Positions 33,001-44,640 of a DNA stretch of 64,000 nt are shown piece by piece. This stretch comes from Craterostigma plantagineum. Its lineage: Eukaryota; Streptophyta; Magnoliopsida; Lamiales; Linderniaceae. Positions within the stretch are counted from its first letter, which is position 1. The number at the start of each line of letters is the position of its first letter. Made by a program: the position numbers and the translations under genes. Under the pieces are notes generated by a model, which was not told the origin of the DNA, made no database searches, and saw only the letters and a list, made by a program, of their open reading frames with translations. The DNA lies in the NCBI GenBank assembly GCA_027422505.1, contig JAPQWV010000677.1:62001-126000 (forward strand), in the 5' to 3' direction.

Positions 33001-34010
33001 TGAAGAAGGAATTTGCCAAAGTACGCCAAATGCCTGAAGGAGCTACTGTTCAAGAGAAACAAGTTAGAAGAACACGGAACAATAGCTCTCACCGAGGAAT
33101 GTTCAGCGGTATTACAGAAGAAGCTCCCGCCGAAGCTTAAGGATCGAGGGAGTTTCTCTATTCCTTGTTCTATTGGATCTCTTACATTTAATAACATGTT
33201 ATGCGATCTTGATGCGAGTATCATTTGATGCCAGTTTCATTATTTAGGAAATTGGGACTTGGCGAGCCGATACCCACATCGACTATCCTTCAGCTCGCCG
33301 ATAGATCAATCACGTATCCACGATGAAAAATGGAAGACGTATTGGTGAAAGTAGGAGAGCACTACTTCCCGGCTGATTTCATCGTATTGGATATGGAAGA
33401 AGATGATAACCTCCCCTTGATACTTGGACGTCCGTTCCTAAACACGGCAAGAGCTATCATTGATGTCGGTAACGGTAAACTTATTTTCCAAGTAGGGGAC
33501 GAGAAAGTGGAATTCGATGTTTATAAATCTATGAAACGCCCTACTGATGATTCTTGTTCCTTTATCGATATCTTTGAACCTTGTGCTTTTAAGTGTTCTG
33601 AGTCTTTCAGGTACAACTTGTCTGGAGAGAATGCCAGCAAGCTGAAGGACCGCCAGAACACAAAGGCTGATGCTCGAATAGATGTGTCGAAAGGGAACGC
33701 GACTAAATCCAACAATAACATAGTCTCTTCTGTGCTGAACTTTAACAGGTGGACAACATGGACTAAAAAGAGCAGTGGCTCTAAATCTATCAAGAAAGTG
33801 GTTTCACCGATGAAAAAGAAGAAGCTTCGTCGTAAAAACTGCACAGAGGATGGCATCTACATATGGCAAAAAAAAGAGAACTCTCGACCCAACATGATAA
33901 TGCAGACACTATCACCAGGAAGAGGGGAGCCCAAGGTGTACAAACGATCGAGATGTTTGGAAAGAAAACTCGATCAACATAGACTATCCACCAAAATAAG
34001 CGGTTTGTGA
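33001..34010 (+). pseudogene. Athila-type gypsy gag end and protease, copy 1
   Basis: The frame 33013-33228 reads YAKCLKELLFKRNKLEEHG and TEECSAVLQKKLPPKLKD, then the protease active-site region CDLDAS (Asp-Leu-Asp replaces the usual D-x-G). The frame from 33330 reads FPADFIVLDMEEDDNLPLIL, GRPFLNTARAIIDV and VGDEKVEFDVYKSMKRP. This order is characteristic of the Athila group. A 2-base loss near 33224 and an in-frame TGA before 33330 break it. RT, RNase H and integrase are absent. Confidence 0.8.
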
Positions 34011-35205
34011 GTCGAGCTAACGACTATAAAAGCAGCGCTTATTGTGAGGCAACCCAAGGCCTATCGATGCATATATATTATTTTATTTAAGTCCTATTAC
34101 CTTATAGTCTATTTTATTTTTATCTAATAAAAATTCGCTCTCACGGTGCCGTCTAGTCACATTTTCTCACAGGCTCATAACTAGTTTGGGGTTGCTCGTT
34201 CGCGATGGTTGCTTGCTTACTGCGAATCAACAAAGTCTTCTACATCAATTGACGTAAATTTAGGGCAATGTCACTTCAACTCTTTCTTTTCTTTTAATTT
34301 ATACATTGAGGACAATGTGCTATTTAGTTTGGGGGTGGGATGTGACACATGCTAGATTTAATATGCTCACATACTTTGGTATCGATATGTTTCGGTCTTT
34401 TTAGTGGGTATAACTGATGAAGGTTGCGATTTGAACGTCATCTGTGGAATCTCCAAATGATGAAAATTTTTAAATTTACCGTGTCGTGATATGATTCGAT
34501 GAATTGAGTGAGATAGTCTTACATGTTGCATTGTCGTGATATTAACATGATTATTTGGCTATATTGACTGCTTTAGGAGAGTATTACGTATCATGAAGCA
34601 CAAACCCAGTTATATGTGAGTTCTTGAGCCTTCAGAAAATTAAGAACAACTCATCATGCTCGGTGTTTATTCTTGTGTGACACGCATGGACTGAATATTT
34701 TCGAACTTGCTCTGTTATGCATGTCAATGGTTATATGTGGATTTTTTATGTGCGAAAATAATAAGTGCACTAGGATTGAGTCATTGGCCTAAATATTTCC
34801 GTACCTTGCATACTTATCACTTAGTGAGCCCCTATGAGCCTTATTTGACTTATTTATTGACTTGGAGCCCAGATATATAGCCAAATTGCCTCAAGTTAGC
34901 CTATACGATCCGTATCAACGTGTTAATTTATCGATATCATGACAAGTGACTTGTTGGTTGAGAAGGAGCTAATCGTCGATGCATATTAGTTATGAACTCG
35001 TCCTATGAATATATCTCTCGTCGTAATATTGCAGCGGACTAGAAATCTCTCCCTTCGATAAGACGTACAAAGAAAAAGATAAGAGGGGCCTGGTTCGGAA
35101 AAAAAGCAAAAAAAAGGAGAAAAGAAAAAATAAAAAAAAAGAAGAAGAAAGAAAAAGTAGTGGCGGAAAACAAAAAAATGAAGCGGGCAAGAAGAGCTAG
35201 AAACA
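34011..35205 (+). mobile_element. Athila 3' non-coding/env-position region, copy 1, truncated
   Basis: Starts with the block GTCGAGCTAACGACTATAAA and GAGGCAACCCAAGG that follows pol in Athila elements. A TTTGGGGGTGGGA tract (34328-34340) preceded by ATTGAGGACAATG is also typical. No env-like frame can be read. An A-rich run (35098-35160) makes low-complexity minus-strand frames that are not genes. The element is cut near 35205 at the tandem junction; its continuation is seen only after copy 2. Confidence 0.65.
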
Positions 35206-35215
35206 CAAAGAACTT
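35206..35215. other. Junction between the two tandem copies
   Basis: AGCTAGAAA (Athila 3' region) is joined to CACAAAGAACTTTTTCC (start of copy 2) with a few bases not found at either parent end. After copy 2 the Athila sequence instead continues AGCTAGAAAAGGAAAAGG (about 61954 onward). Confidence 0.75.
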
Positions 35216-35679
35216 TTTCCATTTGCCCGATTTCTTCATGAGACATGCTCCATGCGATCGGAACCATATCAAGCTGCTAACTTCATATTCTGATTTCTAC
35301 TTACTACTCTTCCAGATGTATCATACTCAAATCTAACATAAAAATCGAGATCTTCCTTAAAATTACCCTAAACCTTGATAAACCCCTAGATTCTCTCTTA
35401 TTCTTAAGTTGTCCAAAGTATAAAATCTATAAACTTATATATAAAACGTACAGATTAGGGTAAGAGAATATATCTCCTTATGTAAGTTCACTTTTTCTCT
35501 ACTTGCCTTCGTTCGAACTATTCTTCCTTAGGTTTTTCTTATTCAATGGCCTTATATTATCAATGAATTTCGATAAGCATTGAGTTATCAAAAGTATATG
35601 TGATGGGACAATTAGATGACGTGCATTCCCTTGATCCTAAGTAACTATCACTACTAATAGTTATCCCTAACACTTTGGG

Positions 35680-36195
35680 CCTGAAGTTGCGGAGACGACA
35701 CGACACCTGTTCTTCGAGTGTCCCTTCTCTAGACAATGCCTACAAATGATGCGGGAGAAGCTACGCTTTAGATGGCCATTGAGAGACTGGTTCGAGGGAG
35801 TTCATTGGGCTGCTCAGAGGTGGCGGGGAAGAATCTAGCATGGATGGGTCCTTGCCACGCCCTGGCTTCATTGGTTTACAATCTCTGGGCTGAGCGCAAC
35901 AGAAGATGGCGTGAGGGCCGACAACGACCTCCTAATCAGATTGCTACTGAGATTGTGAGACACTATTTGCTTGCGACTTTCTACCTTACCAAGCAAATAT
36001 CAGCTGCAAGTCTGCGCCTTACGACGTACTTGGCGCATTGCTTGGTAGGACTCATGGAGCTTAGACTTAGTTTTGTATCGATTTTTGTGTGATCGGTTAT
36101 AAGCCGGTAGTGTGTTAGCGGTAGGTGCAGTTTGTGACTGCTGAACAGTTGTACCTGTTTCTTCTTTTTATTTAGTGACCGTTAACCCCCAAAAA
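35680..36195 (+). pseudogene. 3' end of an L1-type LINE, copy 2
   Basis: Same zinc-binding tail as at 19920-20440 (HLFFECPFS, NLWAERNRRW). Two single-base losses relative to copy 1, near 35828 and 35968, shift the frame on both sides. The A-rich tail is near 36190. Confidence 0.8.
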
Positions 36196-36442
36196 AATAT
36201 AGCTCTAATTAATAATTCTCTTACCTCAAAATTATGGACCTTATACAAAATTATCTCAATTCGAATTTCTACCTAGTCAACTATCCCAGTAGCACATGAG
36301 CACATATAAAATTGTACCACATGTAGTATGAAATCATATAAGCACATAAGTATAACACATGATGAATCACAAAATCACATAATTTGCACATAAGTCATAT
36401 ATAAATTCACGATTACCACGCTCATCAAATTCGGGTATTACA
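36196..36442 (-). mobile_element. Gypsy LTR fragment, minus strand, copy 2
   Basis: Counterpart of 20441-20690, starting TGTAATACCCGAATTTG at 36442 on the minus strand. Confidence 0.55.
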
Positions 36443-36733
36443 ATCTCGAAACGATTTTCGAAAGAAAATTTCTAGGTTGCGAGAAACCGTGCGGAAACCT
36501 GCAAACCCATATTTTGCTCAAAAATCACTCAAACTTGATGAAATTTACCGGGTTCTTTCACAGAAGCACTCAAATTTGTTCATAACACTACACTAGTTTA
36601 AAATATAGCACATATACATGATTTCACTCGAAAATGTTTGAAGAACAGATGAAAACGGTCAAAAACACAAAATCGGTTCGAAAATGCCTAAAACAGCTTC
36701 GCACGCAATTCAGAAATCTAAGTCCAATCGATC

Positions 36734-37053
36734 ACCCTCAGGCTCAGATACCACTTGTAGGTCACCAGACACCTCAACGTTTAATGAATGGGTAATCAAA
36801 ATGTGTTTAGCGTGAGATATTACATTAAGTGTAATCTTGGTAGGTTTCTCTATAATACTCAAGCAAACAATGTTTTTGCGTAATGAATGATTCAAGTATA
36901 ATGTTGGTATGGTTGGTTTTATACCTATGATATTAGGTATAAAACCTATTGGGCTTCTACGGACCCATTACATTAGATAAACCACAAATACATGAAAAGA
37001 AATTACAAGACTTAGACTAATAATATTTTTGGAAACTAAGATATTCCTAACGA
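36734..37053 (-). mobile_element. Copia-type 5' LTR with PBS, copy 2
   Basis: Counterpart of 20980-21297: LTR 37053-36756 on the minus strand, then the PBS TGGTATCTGAGCC at 36754-36734. Confidence 0.7.
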
Positions 37054-37110
37054 TTTTACCTTATACTCGAAAAATCTACCTAACCCCTTTTCACCATCTT
37101 CCTCACTACC

Positions 37111-37139
37111 ATTCTCTCTCTCCTCTCTCTCTCTCTCTC
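37111..37139. repeat. Short interrupted (CT)n, copy 2
   Basis: CTCTCTCTCCTCTCTCTCTC-type run, about 28 bp. The copy-1 allele is about 67 bp and pure. Confidence 0.9.
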
Positions 37140-37265
37140 AAATCCCTAATCTTAAAATCATAAGTCATCATTATTATTGAATCTTACTGTTATTTTAATA
37201 CGCTAGACATTCAGTTATATTATTACACTTACTTATATTAATTTTTCTATCGATAAATTATTAAC

Positions 37266-38646
37266 ATGGCATCGTCATCGCGTAACACCAACCCGAATGC
37301 AATTTGGTTATACGTTTACGTCCTGAAGATATGTTCAGGGAATCGGCCACAACGACGCTGAGGAGAACGAGACACCGCATCGGCGGCGACGGACGAGGGA
37401 CTGAGCAGACTTCTACGGTGACGACGAAAAGGAAGCACCATCCACGTGGTCGGTCTAAAGTATCGAATTTATTCGACTTAGAATTACGAAAAGATAATCC
37501 CGATCTCGGAACGACTAATTGTAAAATGTGTCGTCGTCCATACCAAATTTACTACTTCCCCTAATCAAGGTGGGACGGGTTCAATGAAATGAGAAGGTTG
37601 ATAATTTCGACAAGGTTATGCTAGAAGCAATAAGAATCGAACCTGTACAACAACATTAAACCTTAGTACAATTACTAGGAACATTTATAGGAATTGGTGA
37701 AATTCGTAGAAATTTGCAAAGAACCCTTTTTCATTGCGGAAAATGAATGTTTATCGAATTCACGAGTACGATACAAGCCAGATTCCATAATGTAGCTCGT
37801 AAAACCCTTGGGAATAAGTTTTAGAAAGTTTTCAAGAATACTATTCTACTAAATTTGTCATTTGTCCAACTATGATGTAGGACTAGTTTGACTACCGACA
37901 TTTGGACAAATGTAACGTCGGAATCTTATCTACTGGCAACCGACTAATGAAACGTGAATGATACAAAAGCATATTCTTTCACTAGGTCCCCTAGATTCAC
38001 CACACAAGACACACTATATCTATGTATCACTGAAAATCGTGAAAAAAATACCAAATTCAGGATAAGATTATGTCTATCAACTTAGATAATGCACTAACAA
38101 TGTAGCGACAGAAATCCTTCGAAGAAATCTTATGTTACCCTTAGATGGTCGACTGGTACATGATAGATGTGCTTTCCACATAATTAGCTTATGTGTGATA
38201 TGCGTTTTCGATGAAATCTTGGGAGATATTGTTGAAAATTTTTAAGATCATAGTAAAACAACTACGCAAACGATGTTTCAGAGATTCGTGGAAGCAAACC
38301 GTTCGTACGGCCGGACTTCTGTAAAAGAAGTTCGGTGCAACTCCATATATCACCTTCCTAGCACTTTTATGAAACTACAAGGATTTAATGACGTTGTATT
38401 GGAACAACTACTCCAATGGTCAAGAGTTAAAAGAACTCAATTGGGATATTTCGGTCATGTCATTACTTGATATATCAAGGAGACAACATAAAAATTTTTG
38501 AGGGTTAATTATCCGACATCTCCGTTGTTTATTACCGAACCTCTTTTCCATGTCCTACAAGATCGCTGAATTTCGAATTAATCTATAGTTAGGTAATTTT
38601 GTCGAAAATATGGAAATGAAGCTCAAGAAATATTGGGATCAAATCC
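37266..38646 (+). pseudogene. hAT-family transposase relic, copy 2
   Basis: Counterpart of 21554-22938. The BED-finger part sits in an 86-codon frame (37304-37564: SKVSNLFDLELRKDNPDLGT, CKMCRRPY). The DIWTNVTSESYLLAT block is near 37898 and the RWNSTY-like block is in 38273-38470. Ends at the copia LTR inserted after LKKYWDQIL. Frameshifts differ slightly from copy 1, for example at 37745 and 37830. Confidence 0.75.
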
Positions 38647-38997
38647 TGTTAGGTCCTCGTTAGTCACCACAATCAATCCTAGACATGAATTCTAAGGAAA
38701 TCGATTAGAATTATTGAAATATGAATTTTGATCGAAAACCTTCACTTGGAGAACACGAGAGAGAATTCCTTTAGTGTGAGAAAGTTTTGTTGTTTCTCTC
38801 TCTAGAATTGAATTCGGCAGCCTTTCGGATTGATTCTCTAATTTCCTGTATATTTCTCAATGTGTGTACAACTATTTATACCAAACAAACTTGGTATAAA
38901 TATCAAACTAGTCATACTCTAAGGACTATTATAGATAAAGCCCCTAATTACAAGGACAACTAATGAAATCAAGTACAATTAAAATTGATACTCTACA
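38647..38997 (-). mobile_element. Copia-type 3' LTR after the accessory ORF, copy 2 (complete)
   Basis: 351 bp. Minus strand: starts TGTAGAGTATC at 38997 after the purine tract AAATGGGGAGCT and ends AGGACCTAACA at 38647. TATA box near 38881-38888. Inserted in the hAT transposase. The matching 5' LTR is not in the window. Confidence 0.75.
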
Positions 38998-39946
38998 AGC
39001 TCCCCATTTGTGCTTGATTGCCCTTCCGCTCCATTTGTCCTCGTCGGGCATAGTACGACCTGCGCAAGCCCAGTGCATGCTCATAATTCTTGAGCGTTTC
39101 CCTCAATTTCAGGATCTTCTTGATGTCATCTAGCAATTCCATCAGAAGCGGCTGTTCTCTCATGAACCGATGTATTCTCCGCATCGTCTCTCGGTTGATT
39201 TCTTCCAACCTTTGCTCTATATTCCTCCTGATGACCTTGAGCGTTCCGTCGCAAAACTTATGAATCTCAGTCTTCAGCATCAACCTAGTATTCTTGATGA
39301 TTGGATTGTGGTAGGTGATGCCTAGAACTGAGCTGATGTGCACATGATTGCTTGGAAGCCCTTCAATCTCAGGTCCTTTGTTGAGCAGTTCGGTCATGTT
39401 GACCTTCTTCATGTTGCTCTCCAGAGCCATCTGAAGGTCATGTGCAGCGTACTTGACTTGGCGCATCATGAACCGGTAGAGCCCCTCGAGACCTTCTTTC
39501 TTGATGAAGCCTTGAGGACCTTTGTACTTCTCCACGTACAGCTGATAGAGGTTGTATACCTCGTCGGCAAGGAGGTATGGTAGATCGCTCTCACTTACTT
39601 CCTCTCGGGTTCTGTCCACTCGCTCGATAACGTAGGTTGGGGTTGGAAGACCTCTTTTGGCACAATAGACGCTGAGAAGCTGGCAGATAGAAGATAGACT
39701 CTGATAATAATTCCTTGCTTGCGCTTTAGTCATCTTCATCCTTACATCAGGTCCAAGTTGATTCAGCATCCAGACGTAGATCATCCTATTCTGCTGATCC
39801 CAGTGAGAGATCCCTCTTAGCTCAAACTCGTTCGACTTCTTGACCCTGTCTGGTGACCTCCAGATGTGTTCACGAACTTCTTCAAGGAAGGGGATTTCAA
39901 TTTTGATGTTCTCCCATGGCGTGTCGATCCGAACGGTCCCAGGCAT
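38993..39946 (-). CDS. C-terminal open part (317 codons) of the accessory protein, copy 2
   Basis: Same predicted protein, residue for residue, as 23251-24204; one silent base difference (CTT/CTC) was noted near 39227. Helical and charged with no recognised enzymatic motif. Terminates at a TAG made by LTR bases 3-5. In frame with 39968-40846, from which it is separated by a single TGA and seven further codons. The context, sense strand downstream of copia RNase H and abutting the 3' LTR, suggests an env-position accessory ORF. Function unknown. Confidence 0.55.
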   Translation of the reverse strand: MPGTVRIDTPWENIKIEIPFLEEVREHIWRSPDRVKKSNEFELRGISHWDQQNRMIYVWMLNQLGPDVRMKMTKAQARNYYQSLSSICQLLSVYCAKRGLPTPTYVIERVDRTREEVSESDLPYLLADEVYNLYQLYVEKYKGPQGFIKKEGLEGLYRFMMRQVKYAAHDLQMALESNMKKVNMTELLNKGPEIEGLPSNHVHISSVLGITYHNPIIKNTRLMLKTEIHKFCDGTLKVIRRNIEQRLEEINRETMRRIHRFMREQPLLMELLDDIKKILKLRETLKNYEHALGLRRSYYARRGQMERKGNQAQMGSL

Positions 39947-41617
39947 TTGTCTTATGGGGGAAACCGCTCATTGCGCGATCAACTCTGGTAGCCTTGGGAT
40001 ATCTTGCTGGTAATCTTCACCTTCCTGAAGTTCTTTATCTTCTATGAGCACAAGGTCTACCGAGGCTTGTTGTAGGAAGTGTCGAACGTTCTGAAGCCAT
40101 TGTCTTTGATGTACATCGGGCATGGAATGGGTCATCCACTGTCCTTTGAATATGTATTTGTCTAGGACATCGTGTCGGTTGACGCCATGTCCTGATGGTC
40201 CGGGTTGGTCTGGAGCAGTTGAGGGAGTCACCTGAGTCCGCGCTAGGGCGACGAGCATGGCAGCACTTGCTTCTTCTTCCGAAAGCAAGGGGCTTGAGAA
40301 GATTGGTGGTGTGGGCGGAGGCGTCCTTAATTGAAAGGTTGGTGGGTCGATGTGGGTTTGGGTTTGAGTGGTGCGGCGCGTGGTGATGGTTGTTTGGGTA
40401 GTGGGATGTGAGGTTCCAGCGACTCCTTTACTTGTCTGAATCGCGCCAGGGTTCTGTCTCTGACCCCTTGTGATAATCCTTAGCCTCTTCTCCCCCTCAG
40501 GACGGCCCTGATCGTCTGGGTCATCATGTCGGTGTTTGGAGTGGGAGCCTTGGCCGTGGCACGTTTGGGATGGGTCAAGACGATCAACGAGACGACGGAA
40601 GAGATCTTCTTCTTTCGGCATTCGTGTGGTCAATTCCAACAGCCTGGCGACCAATATTGAGTGGAGTTCGCTGATGGGTACCGTGGCGGGATTTATTAGG
40701 TTGTGGGTGAGGATGGGTGTTGGGATTTGTGAGAGTATTATGGGTTGAGTGGGTGTGAGGATGGGTTGTGATGAAGACGGCTCCGAGACGGGTGCTTTTC
40801 CACGATCTTGGCAGGATGTCTCGATGGCATTGCGCACGCTCTCCATTTTGTTTTCAAAATTCTTCAGCGCATTAGCGAGAACGGCCTAAAGTCTGTCTTT
40901 AATCACGTACGGAGCGGACACCTCCGTTGTAGATGGTCCAGGACGACTGATGTCGCCTGTTATCAACCCTTGAGCTAACACCGGCTCCTCAGGTTGGCTC
41001 GCAGTCACTTGAGGTTGTGACTGTTGGAGACTTCCACCCAATCCTTGAGCCGAATCTTGAAGATTCTCCTCTATGGGTGTTTCGACAGGTTCTGATTGAA
41101 CCTGTGAACCAGACACCGGTATGTTGTGCAGCAGCTCAGGATTGAGCGAAGGAGTGTCCGCAGCAGTTGACGGTACGATCGGCGCGATGTCTGGTGCGGT
41201 GGTGACGGCGGTGAAGATGGACTCAAGTGATATACTTAGTCATCTCGGAGTCCTTCTTATCGACTGAATCTCCTCATCTGACTCCGTGTCTGATGGGGTA
41301 GCCGTGTGAGGTGAGAGTCCTCGTGCTGCATCCTTACTGGCTGGTTCCATCACCAGAGGCTCGATAGATTGTATTGTTGAAATGAGAGCCTCTCTTTCTG
41401 GCGTAGTAGCTAGCGGTGGTGAGATGTGCCCCGTTTCTGTATCTGGCTGTGCTGCTAGAATACCTTCCTCAATAGGTTCTTCGAGCACGCTGACAATGAT
41501 GGCCACTTCAGTACCAAGTGGTACTTGTGGAGCTTCGAGTTCCAACTCTTGAGCCACGGCATCTAGTAGCGTGGACTCAACGTCTGGCACTATCTCCTCA
41601 TGAGTTGGGGGCTCCAC
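39947..41617 (-). pseudogene. Central accessory ORF, one frame with three stops, copy 2
   Basis: 41617 to 38993 is a single continuous frame of 875 codons broken only by TGA (41240-41242), TAG (40886-40888) and TGA (39968-39970). The pieces are MEPPTHEEIVPDVESTLL..., then Gln/Pro-rich VQSEPVETPIEENLQ, then the 292-codon part with SEPSSSQPILTPTQP, RLVDRLDPSQTCHGQG, PTFQLRTPPPTPPIF and a more ordered end VRHFLQQASVDLVLIEDKEL. All three stops can be explained by C-to-T change (CGA to TGA, CAG to TAG). The low-complexity centre looks like a linker between two ordered ends. Confidence 0.55.
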
Positions 41618-42480
41618 TCTAGTTCCTGAGCCACTTCAATCATCGTATCTTCAGGACTAGATGGGGGCTGTTGTTGGGGAGAGATATTCATCTCCCGCGG
41701 GGTCGGCGAGACGTAGCAGCTCCAGCAGAATGGCCATTGATGGCTGAGTTAGGTCCGCGAGCCTGGGGTTGTAGAAGAACTTGAGCTTAGGTGGCTGATA
41801 GTTTCCTCCCGGAAGCAGGCGAGGAATATTCTGCTCGTACATCTCCATTTGTTGTCGGATGATGACGGAGAACCATCTCGCACACGGCACATTTTTGGAC
41901 CGTTTGTTCTCTTTCTATCTGATCTGCTTGCGAGGTCGTTCCAGATCAGTTGAGCGAAATCGTAATTCCGCGAGAACATTACTCCGTGAAATATCCGGAG
42001 GATGTGGCCGTTGCTTTGTCGAAGCCTGCATGCTTCGGGGACAAACACTTATTGATTATGCCAAAAAGTGTCTTCCACGGATGGGCAATCCCGTTGCTCT
42101 GCATCTGAGCTAGCTTGGTGAGCGGTGGACGGTACCCCATCTGGAGGAAATCATGCACCGTTTCTTCATCTGATGGGAGGGGTCGTAATTTTGACTGTGA
42201 GGGAGGTCGAGCAGAACTGAGTTTATTCTTGCTCATACAGATGTACCTCGTCCCTACAACTGTAGTGAAGTGATACGCGCCGTTCATTATGAGGCTCTTG
42301 ATCATTCCCAAAAACTGCTGGAGGTAGACCATCGGTACCGAGGCCGTCACGGTAAGAGCATGCCACAGTGGATGGCCTTGCGGTATGGACACGACGATGT
42401 CGTCTGGACACCGCAAGGTGGTCAGATCCAGTTGGAAGTTCGTGTCGTGACGTTAAGGTACATGGTCTTCTCGTATATAT
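41618..42480 (-). pseudogene. N-terminal accessory ORF, copy 2
   Basis: Frame 42416-41979 joins, without a break, LRCPDDIVV-like, VPMVYLQQFLGMIKSLI, SDEETVHDFLQMGYRPPLT and HPWKTLFGIINKCLSPKHAG. It then shifts to 41890-41657 (WFSVIIRQQMEMYEQNIP, KLKFFYNPRLADL). Resembles the PVVYLQQFW...PWQTMFKVFNRCL family of 3' ORFs in plant copia elements, as far as I recall it. The true start is unclear; a splice-acceptor-like TATTTCAG lies just upstream near 42505. Confidence 0.55.
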
Positions 42481-44640
42481 GGTTCTAGGTAGGGTAATGA
42501 TCCATCTGAAATACATATTCAAATCATTAGCTAGATTAAAATTTAGTCGAAGTTCGAATTTATCAGACCATAATGATGAAGCTATTTATAACATGTTTGA
42601 TAAAATTGTAATGGAAATTTCAATGCACATATAGGTCATATAGACTGAATTTTTTAAGAAATAATTTTATTTTCGACATATGCATGTAAGTTCAACGAAA
42701 TTGGTCGAAAATTTTGCTAAGTGTTAAAGTACTATTTACTCCGTGCTTTTTATCGCTCGAGACATGAAATTCTCAATTGAATTGCCTAAATGTGATTTCG
42801 AACTAAATTTTGCGCTCGAAAATTTTATTCGCTAATGATAGCTACAGTTTTAAAAAAGTGTTTGAACTTGAGTTGTGGTACTGTAGCCGAGAAATTTTAC
42901 GGTTGAGAAAAATTTTCGTGTAAATTTACGATCGAGAAATTGGATTTCCATGTCACTTTACGATCGAAAAATTTTTCGCGCGTGAATAAAATTTTTCGCT
43001 GTGAAAGTTAGTGAGCGAGAAAGATTTTCGATTTTAAAAAGGTTTTTCGCTGCGAAATTTTACGATCGAGAAAATTGTCAACGAGATACTCAGTCAACCA
43101 TCGAGAAAATTTTCGATCGATCAATTAATCGCTGCGCGCTTTTACGATCTTTCGACCGAGAACAAAGTTGAAATCGAAATTTTCGACAGTAAGTTTTTGC
43201 GCTCGAAAATTAGAAGAAATTGCATGTATTTTATCTATTCAGTTCAGTAATCTTTTTGCTCGCATAAAATCAAAAATTAATTTCTCGATCGTAATTATTT
43301 TTCCATCAGCATTATTATGTTAACGATCAAAAAGAAATTTAGCGATCGAAAATCTTTTACGATGCAAACAGTAAATCAATCAAATTGAAATTCAGGTAAC
43401 ACTGTTTGCGATCGAGAAAGTTCTCCGACACCTTTAAACACTTGAAACCCCAGTTTTAGTCGAACTCAAAATCAACTTTTAAGAACGCACATAATCGAAA
43501 CGGGCTGATTAGACGCTTATTCGACGCTTGAAATTCAAGACCCATTATTGTTTGCGATCGAAGAATCTGCGATCGAGAAACTTGGTTCCTGTTTTGATTT
43601 TCGCTCGAGAAATTAAAGCAAAAATTTCCATTTGGTCCCAAGTTAATTTTCGATCGATAATTTTTGATTGGAAACTACAAATTTAGCCCAAATTTTTTAT
43701 TAAAAAATTTCAATATATTTCAAACAGACCCTAAGTTTAAGTTTTCAACCACATAATTGCTCCCCCTAGATATGAAAATAAATGCAATTAACTCCCTGAA
43801 ATTTCGAATGATGACATCTGGCCAGATTTTGCGAATCTGCAAAACTTTAGAGCAAAATGTTCGAGAATGATTAGAGTTAATTATGGAAGCAATACTTGTT
43901 TAGTGATGCTCCCCCTTCATAAGAACAATTGGTTAAATTCCAAAAACCATAGAAAGATGTTAGCGATCAAAAATTTAATCAACCTACAAGTTTTATGCCA
44001 AATACTCCAAGTTTTGAAAAATTATTGACCTCCACATTGTTTCTGCATCACTTAGAGGAAGATCATTAAAATTATCTGGAGCTTTTAAGGCATATGTTTG
44101 TAAGTGCTCCCCCTCAAACAATGTTATAAAATTTGAGATACGCGAATTCAACACATTTTAGCCTAGATACATGTTCCCCCTATACATGTAACTTCCATTG
44201 TCGCGCGAGGGTATGAGTAAAAACAGATAATCGCATTTAAACAAGTCAATGCATATGAAATATAAAATTTCATTTCAAAATATGCGATGTTTTTTTTATA
44301 GTGAAATAAATTTTCAGAAAAAAATATCATATATATATATATATATATTTCATATGCATATTAATATTATTAATAGTATGGGTCAGATTATTTTGCTACG
44401 ATCACTGTCACGCCTAAAATTTCACAAGACACTTGAAAATATCACATACCGTCAAGTCATGTCGTCAAACTAAAGAGTCCTAAGTTCATAGAGTGGTCCA
44501 TTTCGACAACTCTCACTGGGTTCACTCTAGCACTCGATTATTTTTACCTTGGGATGATGATATTTATATCACTCTAGTCAACACAAGCAATCCTAAGTCA
44601 ATTTACCTGTGATCGAGGCATTTTTAATCATTTCACCTTT
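42481..44640 (-). repeat. Non-coding region between accessory ORF and pol, copy 2
   Basis: Counterpart of 26743-28890. Contains the CGATCG cluster (42890-43660), CTCCCCCT tracts (43760-44180), a short (TA)n at 44332-44347 and the TGTCACGCCTAAAATTTCAC block at 44407. No coding potential seen. Confidence 0.5.

Larger units (their letters stand above)
19402..35205. repeat. Tandem segmental duplication, copy 1 (~15.8 kb)
   Basis: From AAGAACTTTTTCC at 19402 to AGCTAGAAA near 35203, the sequence is repeated at 35211-49897 plus 60900-61960. Offset is steady at about 15,742-15,760 bp (for example 23251/38993, 29947/45691, 33330/49074). Differences are mostly single-base indels in homopolymers, a few substitutions, and larger indels near 19532, 20490, 21360 and 22939. 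Copy 1 lacks the 11-kb gypsy insertion of copy 2. It starts about 10 bp after the gypsy LTR ending at 19391. The stretch 19402-19919 has no recognisable gene. Confidence 0.9.

Noticed and set aside
33521..33856. 111-codon minus-strand frame, present in both copies
   Set aside because: Antisense shadow of the region after the Athila protease.
34986..35272. Phe/Leu-rich minus-strand frames suggesting a membrane protein
   Set aside because: They come from an A-rich low-complexity run and differ between the two copies (61747-62007).
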